From: Paraspadella gotoi
Lineage: Eukaryota > Chaetognatha
Length of the DNA: 64,000 nucleotides
NCBI GenBank assembly: GCA_051294375.1
Contig: CM119269.1
Location: forward strand, 22,493,808 to 22,557,807
Direction of reading: 5' to 3'
Shown: positions 12,901-24,528 of the stretch, one piece after another
Layout of the letters: every line of letters starts with the position of its first letter
Numbering within the stretch: position 1 is the first letter of the stretch
Made by a program: the position numbers and the translations under genes
Notes under the pieces: model-generated
The model's input: only the letters and a program-made list of their open reading frames with translations
What the model was told of the DNA's origin: nothing
Databases searched by the model: none

Positions 12901-15900
12901 TTTATTTCTTCCTTTTATCTTTTTTTTTTCCTCTTCTTATCTTCCCATTTTTTTTTCTTTCCCTTTTTTCCTCCCTTTTCTCTCCTCTTTTCCTTTTTTT
13001 CCTTTTTAACTTCCTCCCATTTATCATTTCATCTCCCACCCCCCTTTCTCCCCCCTCCAAGACTCCGACTCCCCGATCTCCTCTTCCTCCTGCGACAATC
13101 TCCGCGACGACGACGCCTCTTCCTCCTCCCGACGTCTCCCCTCCGCCTCTTTCGCCGTCTCCACTTCCGTCTCCATGTCCACTCTGAGCGCCACGCCCTC
13201 TTCCGGCGCCGAGACACGGACAGCGGATCTGAGGACGTCGTCTTCATTCAAGGAGCTGCCCTCTATCGTGGTCGACCGGAACGGTTCGTCGGAGGAAGTC
13301 GTCACCGGAGAATCGACGAAGTTGGGATTGAGACGTCGAGTCAAGACTCTGCCCGTCGTCGACGTGGAAGGTTTTTTTTTGGTTTTGAACTTGAAGAGGC
13401 TTTTTTGTTAATGTTCATTTAATTGATAATTAATTCTTATTAAACTATTTGTAGCTTGTAACGAATTTATAAACAATGGTTATGGATTCATTATAAAAGG
13501 ATTTTTAACTTCTAAAGTTGCTGAATGAATAATTATCAATACTAACCCAAATCACAACAAGATGTAAATAAGATTAAAGTCAAAATCTTAAGGATGCTCT
13601 GCTATAATTATTTCAGTTATTCCTTCCCGTCCCAGAATGCGAGATTCATTTCATGGACGACGTCGACTCAATTTCGCCCGGCGCCCCGGGCGCTGCCGGC
13701 GTCGCAGTTCCAATGCGCCTCGCCGCCGACTCCTCGCGCCAGAGTTTCAACGAAGGGGATTTGCGATCTTCTTCGACTCTCGTCGGCGACGGAGACGGAC
13801 CATTCGGAAGTCGAGACAGCAAGGCGAGTCTTTTTCTCTCTTCTTTTCTTTTCTCTCTCCTTTTCTTGAATGATTATCATCGCATCAATGAATGACTATC
13901 ATCGCNNNNNNNNNNNNNNNNNNNNNNNNNATCAATGAATGACTATCCATCGCATCAATGAACTGACTATCATCCCGATCGAATGCATACGATAAGAATC
14001 GACTAATGCATCGCATCAATGAATGACTATCATCGGCTCAATGAATGACTATCATCGCATCCATGAATGACTATCATTCGCATCAATGAATGACTATCAT
14101 CGCATCAATGAATGACTATATGCATCAATGATACTATCATCGCATCAATGATGACTATCATTGCTTCTATCCTTTGGTTATCTATTCGTATAGTGGGAGG
14201 TGGTCGAGATAAAAATAGGGCGAACAAAATGAGATGAATGCGATTTATTGAAATCAGAAAGCAAATGGAATCGAATTGGCTAAATTGTACAAAGTGGCAT
14301 TCATTTTTATAGTGGCGAGAGAGGAGAAAAATTTGGTTTACATTGTGTAAAGTAAACAATTCTAAAAATACTTCCAAATAAGGGTAACGTTTTGGCGACG
14401 CGCGGTTTGAACAGAGGGAGCAAAATATTTCTTAAGCGGGCATTGGAATTTTTAAAGAATTCGGCCGGCGATTTTTATTTACTTTCTACTAATAATAATA
14501 ATCAGGATCTCCACTCCGGCCACGACAAAGAAAGCCAAATAAATGAGTATCAAAGTAAAGGCAAATAAAATTAAATTAAAAACGGGCCCTTTCTAAAATA
14601 AAAGTACAGCATCACAGTAAACTTTTTTTGGCCAGTTGAAAGCTAAATAAATGCGAAAATATCAAAATGAATTTAATAATAATTTAGGAAATATAACGGG
14701 TAGCGTTGGTAAATCACACATGGAAATTAAAATTACGAAGTTCTGATTAGATGAATCACGAAAGACTCAGTTGTGGTGATGAAGTTGATAGCACCGCATC
14801 GAACACAGTGAACAGCACAAAACGATGAGCACACACATTTGACTTTGAAAAGAGTGATGACGTAAGCATCGTGACGCAGATCCTCTGTGGCGTAGGAGGC
14901 ATAACCAGGGCTATTTCTCCAGTACAGTACGAAGTGACTACTGGTGCATGTTGCCGCAAACGCAAACATGATCCACTGGTCTCAAACATCTCCCATCTCA
15001 CTCGCCGATCCACATGGTCTTTTCGGCGTCCAAAACTTGCCCATAGAACGTGACGCTAGACCGTGCTCAGTGCCTTTGATGCGACGAACGTTCATTGCAA
15101 AAATTGATGTTGTTTTCAAGTGGCAGAGACTTTAACAAGCAGGAGAAACGTTAGTCGCAAATTTCGCATATCCACTCAGTGACACAAAAAAAAAACAACA
15201 AGAAGATTCATCTTTTGCCATTCTCTTTGGTAGGTGTAGATCCCACCATTGAGGTGGACCCACCGCTGCCATCATGGAGGTGGTCGAGATAAAAATGGGA
15301 ACAAAATGAGACTGAATCGATTTATTGAAATCAGAAAAAGCGATGGAATGAATTGGGGGCTAATTGTACAAAGTTGGCATTCCATTTTTATATGGCGAGA
15401 GAGAGAGAAATATTGGTTTACATTTTGTAAAGTAAACAATTCTAGAAAATGACTTCCAATAAGGTAACGTTTTGCGACGCGGCGTTTGAACAGAGGAGCA
15501 AAATATTTCTTAGCGGGCATTGGAATTTTTAAAGAATTCGCGGCCGCATTTTATTACTTTCATTACTAATAATAATAGATCAGGATCTCACATGTATCCA
15601 TCATTTGGTTATCAATCGCATTAATAATTTGGTTATCATCGCATTAATAATTTGGTTATCATCGCATTAATAATTTGTTATCATCGCATCAATCCTATGG
15701 TTATCACGCATCAATAATTTGATTATCATCGCATCAATAATCAATTATTTCTATTACATCAATCAATTATTATTACATAAATAATTCGTTATCGCATCAA
15801 TCATTCTTTTTTTTTAATTTTTTTCATTTATTTTTTTTTGATAGTAACGTCTGGTGAGATCACAATACTTTTAAGATTTTTATAACATGTTCAGTAAGGC

Positions 15901-16292
15901 GGCCAAAATTGATCACTTTTTATCATGAGTTCTGTAATATAAAATTCATTTGTCCATAATATATTAAATCAATATTTATTATCACTTTTTAACTTTCGAT
16001 GAAAAGTGGCCCAAAATAAATCAAAAACAAAAAAAACAAATCAACAATAAAAAAAAAAATTTAATTAATAATAACAAAAAAACCATAAAAACAAACAAAA
16101 AAAAAAAAAAAAAAAAAAACTGAAAAAAAAAAAAACAGAAAAAAAAAAAAAAAAAAAAACACATAAAAAAAACAAAAACAACCAAACAAAAAAAACAAAA
16201 AAAAAAAAATAAAAAAAAAAAAACCAAACAAAAAAAAAAAAAAACAAAAAAGCCAACACAAAAAAAAAAAAAAACTAAAAAAAAAAACCAAA

Positions 16293-16331
<39 letters not shown>

Positions 16332-19300
16332 AAAAAAAACAACCGTTACAAATCACTCCTCAATCATATACCATAATTTTATAGTTCTTTCTTAATTTTA
16401 ACTAATAAAAACTAAAAATTTTGAAATATTGTATTCATAGAGTAATAAAGTATACTTTTTGTACCCATATTCCTTTCTTTCGATTGTTTTGAGAGATTAA
16501 CAAAAGTTGGGATCTTTATTTGATTTTGCAACGAATAAATTTTCGTCCTCGCGGGCACGCATCGGCGCTGCAAAATAAGATCATGAATGACTATCATCGC
16601 ATCAATGAATGACTATCATTGCTTCTATCCTTTGGTTATCATCGTATAGTGGAGGTGGTCGAGATAAAAATGGCGAACAAAATCGTACAATAAAATCGCC
16701 GCGAATTCTTATTAAAAATCGTCCAATGCCCGCTAAGAAAATATTTTTGCTCCCTCCTGTCAAAACGCCGCGCTCGCAAAACGTGACCTTATTGGAAGTA
16801 TTTTTTAGAACTTGTTTACTTTACAAATGTAAAACCAAATTTTTCTCTCTCTCCAGCACATTATTAAAACATGAATGCCACTTTGTACAATAGCCCCAAA
16901 TTCATTCCATCGCTTCTTCTGATTTCAATAAATCGATTCAGTCTCAATTTTTGTTCGCCATTTTTATCTCGACCACCTCCCACCATTGAATGGCAGCGAG
17001 TGGCGTCCCACCTCAATGAGTCGGGATTACACCTACAAAGAGAATGGCAAAAGATGAATTCTTGTTGTTTTTTTTATTGTGATCACTGAGTGGATATGCG
17101 AAAATTTGGATCTAACCGTTTCTACCTGCTTCGTTAAGTCTCTGCAACTGAACAAACAAACATCAATTTTTGCCAATGAACGTCGTCATTCAAACGGCAC
17201 TGAGCACGTCAGCGTACGTTCTATGGCAAGTTTATCTCATCTCTCTTTNNNNNNNNNNNNNNNNNNNNNNNNNNNNNNNNNNNNNNNNNNNNNNNNNNNN
17301 NNNNNNNNNNNNNNNNNNNNNNNNNNNNNNNNNNNNNNNNNNNNNNNNNNNNNNNNNNNNNNNNNNNNNNNNNNNNNNNNNNNNNNNNNNNNNNNNNNNN
17401 NNNNNNNNNNNNNNNNNNNNNNNNNNNNNNNNNNNNNNNNNNNNNNNNNNNNNNNNNNNNNNNNNNNNNNNNNNNNNNNNNNNNNNNNNNNNNNNNNNNN
17501 NNNNNNNNNNNNNNNNNNNNNNNNNNNNNNNNNNNNNNNNNNNNNNNNNNNNNNNNNNNNNNNNNNNNNNNNNNNNNNNNNNNNNNNNNNNNNNNNNNNN
17601 NNNNNNNNNNNNNNNNNNNNNNNNNNNNNNNNNNNNNNNNNNNNNNNNNNNNNNNNNNNNNNNNNNNNNNNNNNNNNNNNNNNNNNNNNNNNNNNNNNNN
17701 NNNNNNNNNNNNNNNNNNNNNNNNNNNNNNNNNNNNNNNNNNNNNNNNNNNNNNNNNNNNNNNNNNNNNNNNNNNNNNACTTTCTTACTAATAATAATAA
17801 TCAGGATCTCCACTGTATCCATCATTTGGTTATCATCGCATTAATAATTTGGTTATCATCGCATTAATAATTTGGTTATCATCGCATTAATAATTTGGTT
17901 ATCATCGCATCAATCCTATGGTTATCATCGCATCAATATTTGATTATCATCGCATCAATAATCAATTATTTCTATTACATCAATCAATTATTATTACATA
18001 AATAATTCGTTATCGCATCAATCATTCTTTTTTTTTTAAATTTTTTCATTTATTTTTTTTTGATAGTAACGTCTGGTGAGATCACAATACTTTTAAGATT
18101 TTTATAACATGTTCAGTAAGGCGGGCCAAAATTGATCACTTTTTATCATGAGTTCTGTAATATAAAATTCATTTGTCCATAATATATTAAATCAATATTT
18201 ATTATCACTTTTTAACTTTCGATGAAAAGTGGCCCAAATAAATCAAAAACCGTTACAAATCATCATCATCATCATACCATAATTTTTNNNNNNNNNNNNN
18301 NNNNNNNNNNNNNNNNNNNNNNNNNNNNNNNNNNNNNNNNNNNNNNNNNNNNNNNNNNNNNNNNNNNNNNNNNNNNNNNNNNNNNNNNNNNNNNNNNNNN
18401 NNNNNNNNNNNNNNNNNNNNNNNNNNNNNNNNNNNNNNNNNNNNNNNNNNNNNNNNNNNNNNNNNNNNNNNNNNNNNNNNNNNNNNNNNNNNNNNNNNNN
18501 NNNNNNNNNNNNNNNNNNNNNNNNNNNNNNNNNNNNNNNNNNNNNNNNNNNNNNNNNNNNNNNNNNNNNNNNNNNNNNNNNNNNNNNNNNNNNNNNNNNN
18601 NNNNNNNNNNNNNNNNNNNNNNNNNNNNNNNNNNNNNNNNNNNNNNNNNNNNNNNNNNNNNNNNNNNNNNNNNNNNNNNNNNNNNNNNNNNNNNNNNNNN
18701 NNNNNNNNNNNNNNNNNNNNNNNNNNNNNNNNNNNNNNNNNNNNNNNNNNNNNNNNNNNNNNNNNNNNNNNNNNNNNNNNNNNNNNNNNNNNNNNNNNNN
18801 NNNNNNNNNNNNNNNNNNNNNNNNNNNNNNNNNNNNNNNNNNNNNNNNNNNNNNNNNNNNNNNNNNNNNNNNNNNNNNNNNNNNNNNNNNNNNNNNNNNN
18901 NNNNNNNNNNNNNNNAAAATTCGTTGCAAAATAAAATCAAACTTTGTTAATGAAATATTGTAATAATATTTTTTATTTATTTTTTTAAGCTCTATCCGAA
19001 TCCGTTTTTAAAGATTCTAAATTAGAAAAATATTTTTTTCATTATTTATAGTAATACGATAAACTTTAAATACTTCTCTGTTATTAACTATACATAAAAT
19101 CTTAAATTTTTTTTTTAATTTCGTTATCCCACAAGGATGCTCTAACGTTATTTATATTACAGAACTCTTAGTTTTTACCTTGTTCCGCCTTAATGTTCAG
19201 TGTTCATTTGTTTTTTTTTCCGTTTCGCCTCCCAGGTGTCGCTCAACGACTCGAGTCACGATGACGACGACGTCGACGAAATCGATGACGACGACGAAGA

Positions 19301-22300
19301 AAACGGAATCGTCACGGATTCGGACGTCGATGCGGCAGACGAAGGTCAGTCAGTCTCTTGGTCTCTCTTTCTTTCTTTTTTCTTTCTTTCTTTATTTTTT
19401 TTTCTCTTTTCTTTCTTTCTCTCTTTTCTTTCTTTCTCTCTTTCTTTCTCTCTTTCTTTCACGCTTCCAATCCCCACCCAGGCACAGAGTGCGGGGTTCG
19501 TCAAACTCGCCTCGTCCGCGTATCCGCTGCGCCCTCTTTCGACGAGAAATTTCAATTCACCATCAAAGACACAAAATCTTTCCTCAATGTAGTCGTTTGG
19601 TGCAGATGTCCGGAGAAGCTTGACAAAGGTGTGAGTGAGAGAGAGAGAGAGCAATATGCAAATTATATGTAAGCGCTTTTAATTAACTTTCCCATCTTAG
19701 CCGGCCGAGTGACGCGTGACGAACGCGACGAACTCTGCGGCCACGCCTCTCTGCGTCTCACCGAGATCGTCATGGAATGTCTCGTTACGAGTCAGGGTCA
19801 GAACCAAGGATAGATATTTCTTATAAATAAACATTAATTTTAACCTAAATATCTTTTATAAATGATAATAGTTATTTCAAATATTTTTTCCCAGGCGATC
19901 ATCAGCAAACTGTGAATCTGACTTGTCCGGAGCCGATCGCGCAAGCCATCAAGAACCCCGGTAAGTTTGCGAGTCGGTGATGTTGTCTTGTAATCCTTGT
20001 CTCCCCGCTCATGTAAGNNNNNNNNNNTTCCTCTTAAATGAGATTGAACATACATTGAACATACCCCCTTATACTCACCCTTCATTCCAGCCTCGGCAGG
20101 CGGCGGCGTCTCCGGTCATCGCGGTCACAATCCTCTCCTCATGGACGGCGACGTCTCCATCGCCTTTCGTCACTCGGCCGGCGACGCGACGGACCGGACG
20201 GCGGCGATGAAAGAGGCAAAGGAAAAGAGGGAAAGGTAGCGGAGGGAAGGACAATGAAAAAGGTTATGACAAAGGTTATCACGACACGATGACAAAGGAG
20301 ATGACAATAATTATTTGAAGGATTGTTTCTTGAGATTGGATGTTGAGGAGAGAGTCACCCACAGACCCCTCTGTGGGTCTTGGATCAGTCTAAGGTCAAA
20401 GGAAGGTCTGCAATTCGTCGGCTTTCACGAGCCCAACCAAGTCCGTCAATGACACCTTCAGTCGTGACCCCGTCCCTCATTGAGTAATACCATCAGCTCA
20501 TGATCATTAGGTGGTGGTATCGATCCCGAATGGCACCTCCCCCTGAATGGCACCTACCCCGCGGGAAGAGCGAGGACGATCCTAAACCGCCTCGGGTGCC
20601 TGGAAAACCCTCAAGCCTGGTTCCAAGCTCAGGAACCATCTGTGGCTGCGAGAGGGGGTTATTTGGCTGCGAGAGGGGGGTTATTTGGCTGCGAGAAGGG
20701 GGTTATTTGGCACCTTATCCACATTTATCTTATTAAGTTAGCGTCAGTCGGTTGTGCGAATAATTGAGATGAGAAAGGTGAACTTGCATATTTGAAGGAT
20801 AATTGAACTATTTGAGCTTCCAAACCGACTAAATAATGCAAATGATAACCGACTAAGTAACTTGAAAAAAATCTTGATAAAAATCTTGATAATCTGGATA
20901 GTTGTACCAAAACACGACAATATGCAAATGCAAATCATGAAATCGTCGTCACACTAATTAGTACTTACTCTGCTGCGAACGTGTTGTTAATTAAGCAATC
21001 ATTACAAATATTTTCAGCTCCAATCGTCCCCCTTGCCCGGAAATTCGCCCAACCGCTTCCGCTGCCTCAGCCGCCGCCGCACCCACCCACTCCTCCCTCT
21101 CCGCTCCCGCTTCGTCTTCTTCGCCCAAACCCGGACGGCGTCGCTATTCCCCCGCCGCTGCATTGACGAAGCTGCGTCCTTACAGCGGCAGCGCCGGACG
21201 CGCGGCCGACGAAGCAGCGTCCGCCGCTTCGGCGCCGCGGGCGACCGACGACGATCTCATGGAATCGAATCATCTTCTCGTTTCCGCCGTCTTCACCACA
21301 GCCACCTATTGTACTTCGTGTCGGAGCAGGATTTGGACGAAGTGCGAAAGCGGAGGGCAGGGGGCGGAGGGGGGGGACACTTGGGTTTAGTAGCGAGTAA
21401 TAGCGAAGGTCAGCAGTTCTGTGATCATGTGAAAATGCGATCACATTACCGAAAAGTTAATGCAGTTTTGTTCCCATTTGTGTAGTCACGTGATTATCTG
21501 GTATTGGAGGTAAAATATTGCTGACCGCAAGTGGACGACGGTTCCTAATATGGAATAAACGGACTACAAACTCATAACGCGTACCAGCCGGCTTATAAAA
21601 TATAACGCTCACTCGGCTGGAATAAAGACTAAAATCCATCAACCGTTCATCGGCGGCCATTGGTGCCGGAGGCAAGTCATTCGCCTCCCAACCCAAAGGT
21701 CCGGGGTTCTGGCCTCTTTCCATTGTGACGCATCTCCTCTTTCCATGCCCTCCCCTTCCAGAAAAGCCTTCCAATGTCGCGCCTGTTCCTCCGTTTGCCA
21801 CAAGAAATGCATCGCCAAATTCCAGTCCGAGTCTGTCTGCCTCAAGGCGGATCTCCGCGCACCGCCAACTTCCGGTCGAGCGGCGCCGCATTCCAGCGGC
21901 GAAAAACCGGCGCCGCCGTCGACGCTCTCGACCTCGCCCAACGCGGGTGAGTACTTTAAATGGGGGGGTCAGTATGGGGTCAGTTCAAACTGACCACTAA
22001 ACCTTCGTCGTCTTAGTAAACTTTTCTTTCCTTTTGTCATCTTCATTTCAAAACTTACCCCCAAACCTTTCCTCCCAATTACCTCCCCCCTGACCTTCCC
22101 CCCCCTCCCGTCCGCACCTCAGCTTCTTTCCATCTCAAATCCCCGATCTCCTTCGGACCCGAGGGTCTCGCCGTCGAAGGCGGCGGCTTCAGCATCAACA
22201 TCCCCAGCCCGAAGTCGCCGTCGACGGAGACCGTCAAGGGTCTCTACGGGAAGGCCATCGCGAGATTCGGCGAGTACTCTTTATTCTCTTCTTTCTTTCC

Positions 22301-24528
22301 CCATTCTTTTCCTTTCTTTATTTAATTAATAGGAATAATAAATAATCTTAATGATTATCCATGTTTAATTGTTTATTCCCCAGCAGGTCCGAGTCCGAAA
22401 GCGTCGCCGACGGAGTCCCCTCGAGGTTCGCCCGACTTCAAACGCAGATTCAAAGACGTCCACGTTTCTGGGAAGGTGTGTGGCCGCCTTTTGTTTCTTT
22501 GTTTCTTTGTTACTTTGTATTAAGGATCGAATTAACGTTCTTTTCAATAGTTTATTTTGTTCTAACGATTGATTTAACTTTTTTTTTTAACATTGTTGGT
22601 TTGTTTATTTGTTCTAATGATCGAAATCGTTATCCCTTGCGAATGTTATTCACGAGTTTCACTTTCTTTTCTCCTTATTATTCTTTCACTCTATCACTTT
22701 CCTTCTTTCACTCTCTTCCTTTTCCTCCTCTTCCTCCTCCTTCTTTCACTCTCCTTCTTTTCCTCCTCTTCCTCCTCCTTCTCTCCACCAATCAGGAGCC
22801 GAGTCCGGGTTATCAAATCCCGTCGTCGTCGTCGTCTTCTTCCGAAGAAAAATTCATGGGCGGCGGAGAAAACGAGGAGGTGAGAAAAGGGAAAGGAGGA
22901 GGAGGAGGGGGAAGAGGTTTGTCATTCATTCATTCCTTCGTACATTCATTCATTCATTTCTTAATACATTCATTTCCCCCACGATTTCCGATGAAAGGTT
23001 CTCTCCAAACTGATGGAGAGATGCGGTTTAGTTTCGAGCAAATCTTCCGACGTTGAGATCGGATCTCACGACGAGGTCGTCGTCTCCATGGCCAAGTCGG
23101 CCGGTAAGTATTTGGCCTATTTGGGTGATTGACTCAAAAATAAATATTTTGGTCGGTTTATCTCCCTCAAATATTCGCCACGATGGCATTTTATATATGT
23201 AGGGGTATTTTAACGGATTAATAACCAAACCTTTGACAATAACAATCTTCAATCAAATATGAGATAGTTTTTCAGAATGAGAAAAATACTACAGCTAAAT
23301 ACTAAATACTACAGCTATAATACTATAATAAAATATTTGAATATTATTAAAAACTAAAGTATTATTAAACCTGGTACTGAGCACTAAATGTACCTGGTAC
23401 TGCTAAAATAGTCAAATAAGATTTCTATGAAAAACCTAGCTAAATATTAGAAAAATAATCTAAATTGTTATAATATTTAAATGAGAATTAAAGAATTCAA
23501 ACTCATTTAAAATGAACCACAAGTTGCTCTGCTACATCCATTCATTTTTATTAAAGGAAAAGAGCTTTTCGCCGAACTCCCGCCCACGGAAAGAAAAGAG
23601 AAACTGGAGGAGATGACATCGAAGCTTCAGTCGGCGATCGACGCCGAGTCGGAGAATCGCGCCGAGTTGGCCAAAGAGTTGAAGCAGGTCGTTGACCCGA
23701 AGGTGGTTAACAGATTGCAAGTCGCCGTGCGCAAGTCAGAGGACAAAATGCAGAGCATGGCCGTTCTCATGCTGCACTATTGTTCAGGTAAGGAAATAGT
23801 CTCTCTCCTCTCCGTCGATCATAATGCTCATAACTGCCCTATAGTTAGTTGCTCATTTGTTAAGAATGGAAAAATCCTCATATCTAAGTGACTGTTAGCG
23901 CCGCCTTCAGTAAATCCTAAAACTTTAAAGAATAAAAGACGGAATTCCGATCTGGTGCGAAACATCGGATGGACCGATCATGTTGTACTTTACGTAAATA
24001 CACTTTATATACTTTGTATACTTTTTTCCAAAATCCCCATCAGGTCTCGCCGACTGTCTCGAGAGTTTCGACAGCGACAAAGAGGTTTCTTCTGATTCTG
24101 AGGAAGAAGAAGAAGAAGACGCTCCCGGATTCTTTGACGCGCCAACGCCTGATGGCGAAGCGCCTGATGGTTTTGTGCCTGACGAGGCTCCATTTGATGG
24201 AGCTGAGTCCGGTAGAGTGGTTCAGAGAGAAAAGGAGAGCGCCATAGAGAAATTTCCCGATTCCCGCGAAGATACCGTCCACGTGGAAACGACTCCAGAT
24301 CCGGTCTTACATCCGGTTGTGGAATTGTCTGAAGATCCGGTCTTACATCCGGTTGTGGAATTGTCTGAAGATCCGGTCGCAGAAGCGGAGCTCCCCCAGA
24401 CGGTGCCATCTCCGGGTCCCTTGGAGCTCCATCCCTGCCAAGCGAAATCCGAGTCGATGAGAGACTCGAGGTCTTCGGGCGCCGAGGAAGTCAGCGAAGC
24501 CGAGGAAGCCCTCGACGTTGATCAATAA
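6030..24528 (+). CDS. PDZD8: PDZD8 homologue, ER-anchored SMP lipid-transfer tether
   Basis: Twenty-nine exons (first 6030-6182, 6699-6814, 6889-7066, 7575-7778; last 23557-23787, 24044-24528) give about 1,700 residues, against about 1,150 in human. Order: an N-terminal membrane anchor; an SMP lipid-transfer domain (exons 2-5, including FELALDIDLVFRRSIYL and HTLPFYKIRYKPFF); a PDZ domain (about 358-444, GDILISINETKVASAKQAV); a long Asp/Ser-rich linker; a C2-like region (about 1007-1157, NVVVWCRCPEKLDKG); a C1 domain (about 1242-1292, HX12CX2C then CX2CX4HX2C); a coiled coil (about 1469-1546); an acidic tail with DPVLHPVVELSE twice. The family tethers ER to mitochondria and late endosomes. Introns 2, 16 and 24 need GC donors. 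Exon 5 (8058-8243) ends with an in-frame TAG directly before its GT donor, so the start of exon 6 (8354, 8368 or 8378) is uncertain. Intron 16 is 5.4 kb of repeats and gaps. Confidence 0.9.
6353..6586 (-). repeat. tRNA-derived SINE, copy 1 (PDZD8 intron 1)
   Basis: Read on the minus strand, the unit starts TCCTGACCCGGTGGCTCATTG, which contains an A-box-like GTGGCTCATTGAG. It continues to a B box GGTTCAATCC (complement of 6521-6530) flanked by CCGGG/CCCGG stem arms, then a non-tRNA body with AAAACCCTCAAGCCTGGTTCC and the tail CGCCTTATCCACA. A second copy in opposite orientation is at 20461-20723. Sharing of both the tRNA-like head and the unrelated body marks it as a SINE rather than a tRNA gene. 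Confidence 0.75.
7170..7413 (+). repeat. GC-rich dispersed repeat in PDZD8 intron 3
   Basis: A GC-rich island inside an AT-rich intron. Its last 75 bases (ggattggctgaacgg ... gcggtgtgaatatatcgcc) recur as the reverse complement at 27406-27463 in a NADSYN1 intron. No coding potential or tRNA boxes seen. Only the end is confirmed by the second copy. Confidence 0.55.
8274..8333 (+). repeat. (GA)n microsatellite, PDZD8 intron 5
   Basis: About 60 bp of nearly pure GA dinucleotides starting roughly 30 bases after the exon 5 donor. Confidence 0.95.
10193..10432 (+). repeat. Minisatellite of about 48 bp, five units (PDZD8 intron 10)
   Basis: Five tandem units share CGGTTGTTTCTAATCTCTTT, a run of C, and ATCTCTCCTATATTATTCC. 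Units differ mainly in the length of the C run (6-10). Non-coding, within an intron. Confidence 0.9.
11966..12752 (+). mobile_element. Non-autonomous TIR element, copy 1 (PDZD8 intron 14)
   Basis: The element is bounded by ATCGTCGCAATCGC on the left and its complement GCGATTGCGACGAT on the right. The left end is also a self-palindrome: ATCGTCGCAATCGC pairs with GTTTGCGACGAT at 11985-11996. It shares most of its length with 34180-35062, including the block starting GGCGTTCCAAATTATAGATC. Inside, a unit with GCAGCTGGCTCTGCAGGGGC and CTGCTGCTGCC is tandemly duplicated (about 12312-12470). No transposase ORF is present, so it is MITE-like. Shared bases continue about 20 bp past the right TIR, so the true boundary is unsure. 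Confidence 0.7.
12753..13061 (+). repeat. Long pyrimidine-rich intron tract
   Basis: About 300 bases that are almost only T and C on the plus strand, directly before PDZD8 exon 15 (13062). Long poly-Phe/Ser reading frames here are composition artefacts. It serves as an unusually long polypyrimidine stretch before the acceptor. Confidence 0.8.
13870..14170 (+). repeat. 22-bp satellite ATGACTATCATCGCATCAATGA
   Basis: About twelve degenerate tandem units of TGAATGACTATCATCGCATCAA. Single-base indels in many units and a 25-N gap indicate low assembly quality. It begins about 45 bases after the GC donor of PDZD8 intron 16. Confidence 0.9.
13906..13930. other. Assembly gap (25 N)
   Basis: Run of N inside the 22-bp satellite. 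Confidence 1.
15575..16025 (+). repeat. 23-bp repeat array plus unique tail, copy 1
   Basis: The array GGTTATCATCGCATTAATAATTT is repeated about six times and followed by a constant tail with TGATAGTAACGTCTGGTGAG. The whole block is nearly identical to 17795-18245. A shortened relative lies at 27063-27215 in NADSYN1. Confidence 0.9.
16024..16341 (+). repeat. A-rich low-complexity insertion
   Basis: About 320 bases of A interrupted by single C, T and few G. In the sister copy the flanking sequences tcaaaaac and ccgttacaaatca are adjacent at 18243-18262, so the tract is an expansion or insertion specific to this copy, or an assembly artefact. The poly-Phe frames on the minus strand are meaningless. 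Confidence 0.8.
17249..17778. other. Assembly gap (530 N)
   Basis: Run of N cutting the right arm of the inverted repeat. Confidence 1.
17795..18245 (+). repeat. 23-bp repeat array plus unique tail, copy 2
   Basis: Direct duplicate of 15575-16025 with a few indels. It has at least four clear 23-bp units followed by the same constant tail. Confidence 0.9.
18288..18915. other. Assembly gap (628 N)
   Basis: Run of N after the second array. Sequence resuming at 18916 resembles, in inverted orientation, 16490-16545, so the gap probably hides more of the inverted repeat. Confidence 1.
20018..20027. other. Assembly gap (10 N), PDZD8 intron 20
   Basis: Ten N within the intron between exons ending at 19960 and starting at 20091. 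No exon is affected. Confidence 1.
20461..20723 (+). repeat. tRNA-derived SINE, copy 2 (PDZD8 intron 21)
   Basis: Plus-strand relative of 6353-6586: head GTCGTGACCCCGTCCCTCATTG, B-box-like GGTATCGATCCC at 20516-20527, shared body AAAACCCTCAAGCCTGGTTCC and tail CACCTTATCCACA. Inside it a 22-bp unit GGCTGCGAGAGGGGGTTATTT is repeated three times (about 20643-20709), absent from copy 1. Confidence 0.75.

Larger units (their letters stand above)
14180..17248. repeat. Large direct and inverted repeat complex, PDZD8 intron 16
   Basis: A module beginning GGAGGTGGTCGAGATAAAAA, with CATTGTGTAAAGTAAACAATTC and ending near GAATTCGGCCGG, occurs at about 14190-14500, again in direct orientation at 15275-15560, and inverted at 16641-16985. 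The neighbouring block at about 15020-15275 is inverted at 16985-17248 and is cut by the N gap. The arms are therefore about 15020-15560 and 16641-17248 around a 1-kb centre. No transposase or RT frame is seen. Many small indels separate the copies. Confidence 0.8.

Noticed and set aside
12597-13422. Long plus-strand Phe/Leu/Ser frames suggesting a membrane protein
   Set aside because: Pyrimidine-rich intron tract joined to PDZD8 exon 15 in a wrong frame.
16021-16356. Minus-strand poly-Phe frames of about 110 codons
   Set aside because: They are the translation of an A-rich low-complexity tract.
13870-18010. CRISPR-like array of 22-23 bp repeats
   Set aside because: Units are contiguous without unique spacers and lie in an animal intron, so it is a satellite.
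17079-18950. Long open frames across 17-19 kb
   Set aside because: They consist almost wholly of N.
22259-22475. GT donor at 22273 with a phase-2 reading of PDZD8 exon 25
   Set aside because: It leaves the next exon in a frame with Arg-rich, non-conserved sequence; the GC donor gives consistent phases to the end of the gene.
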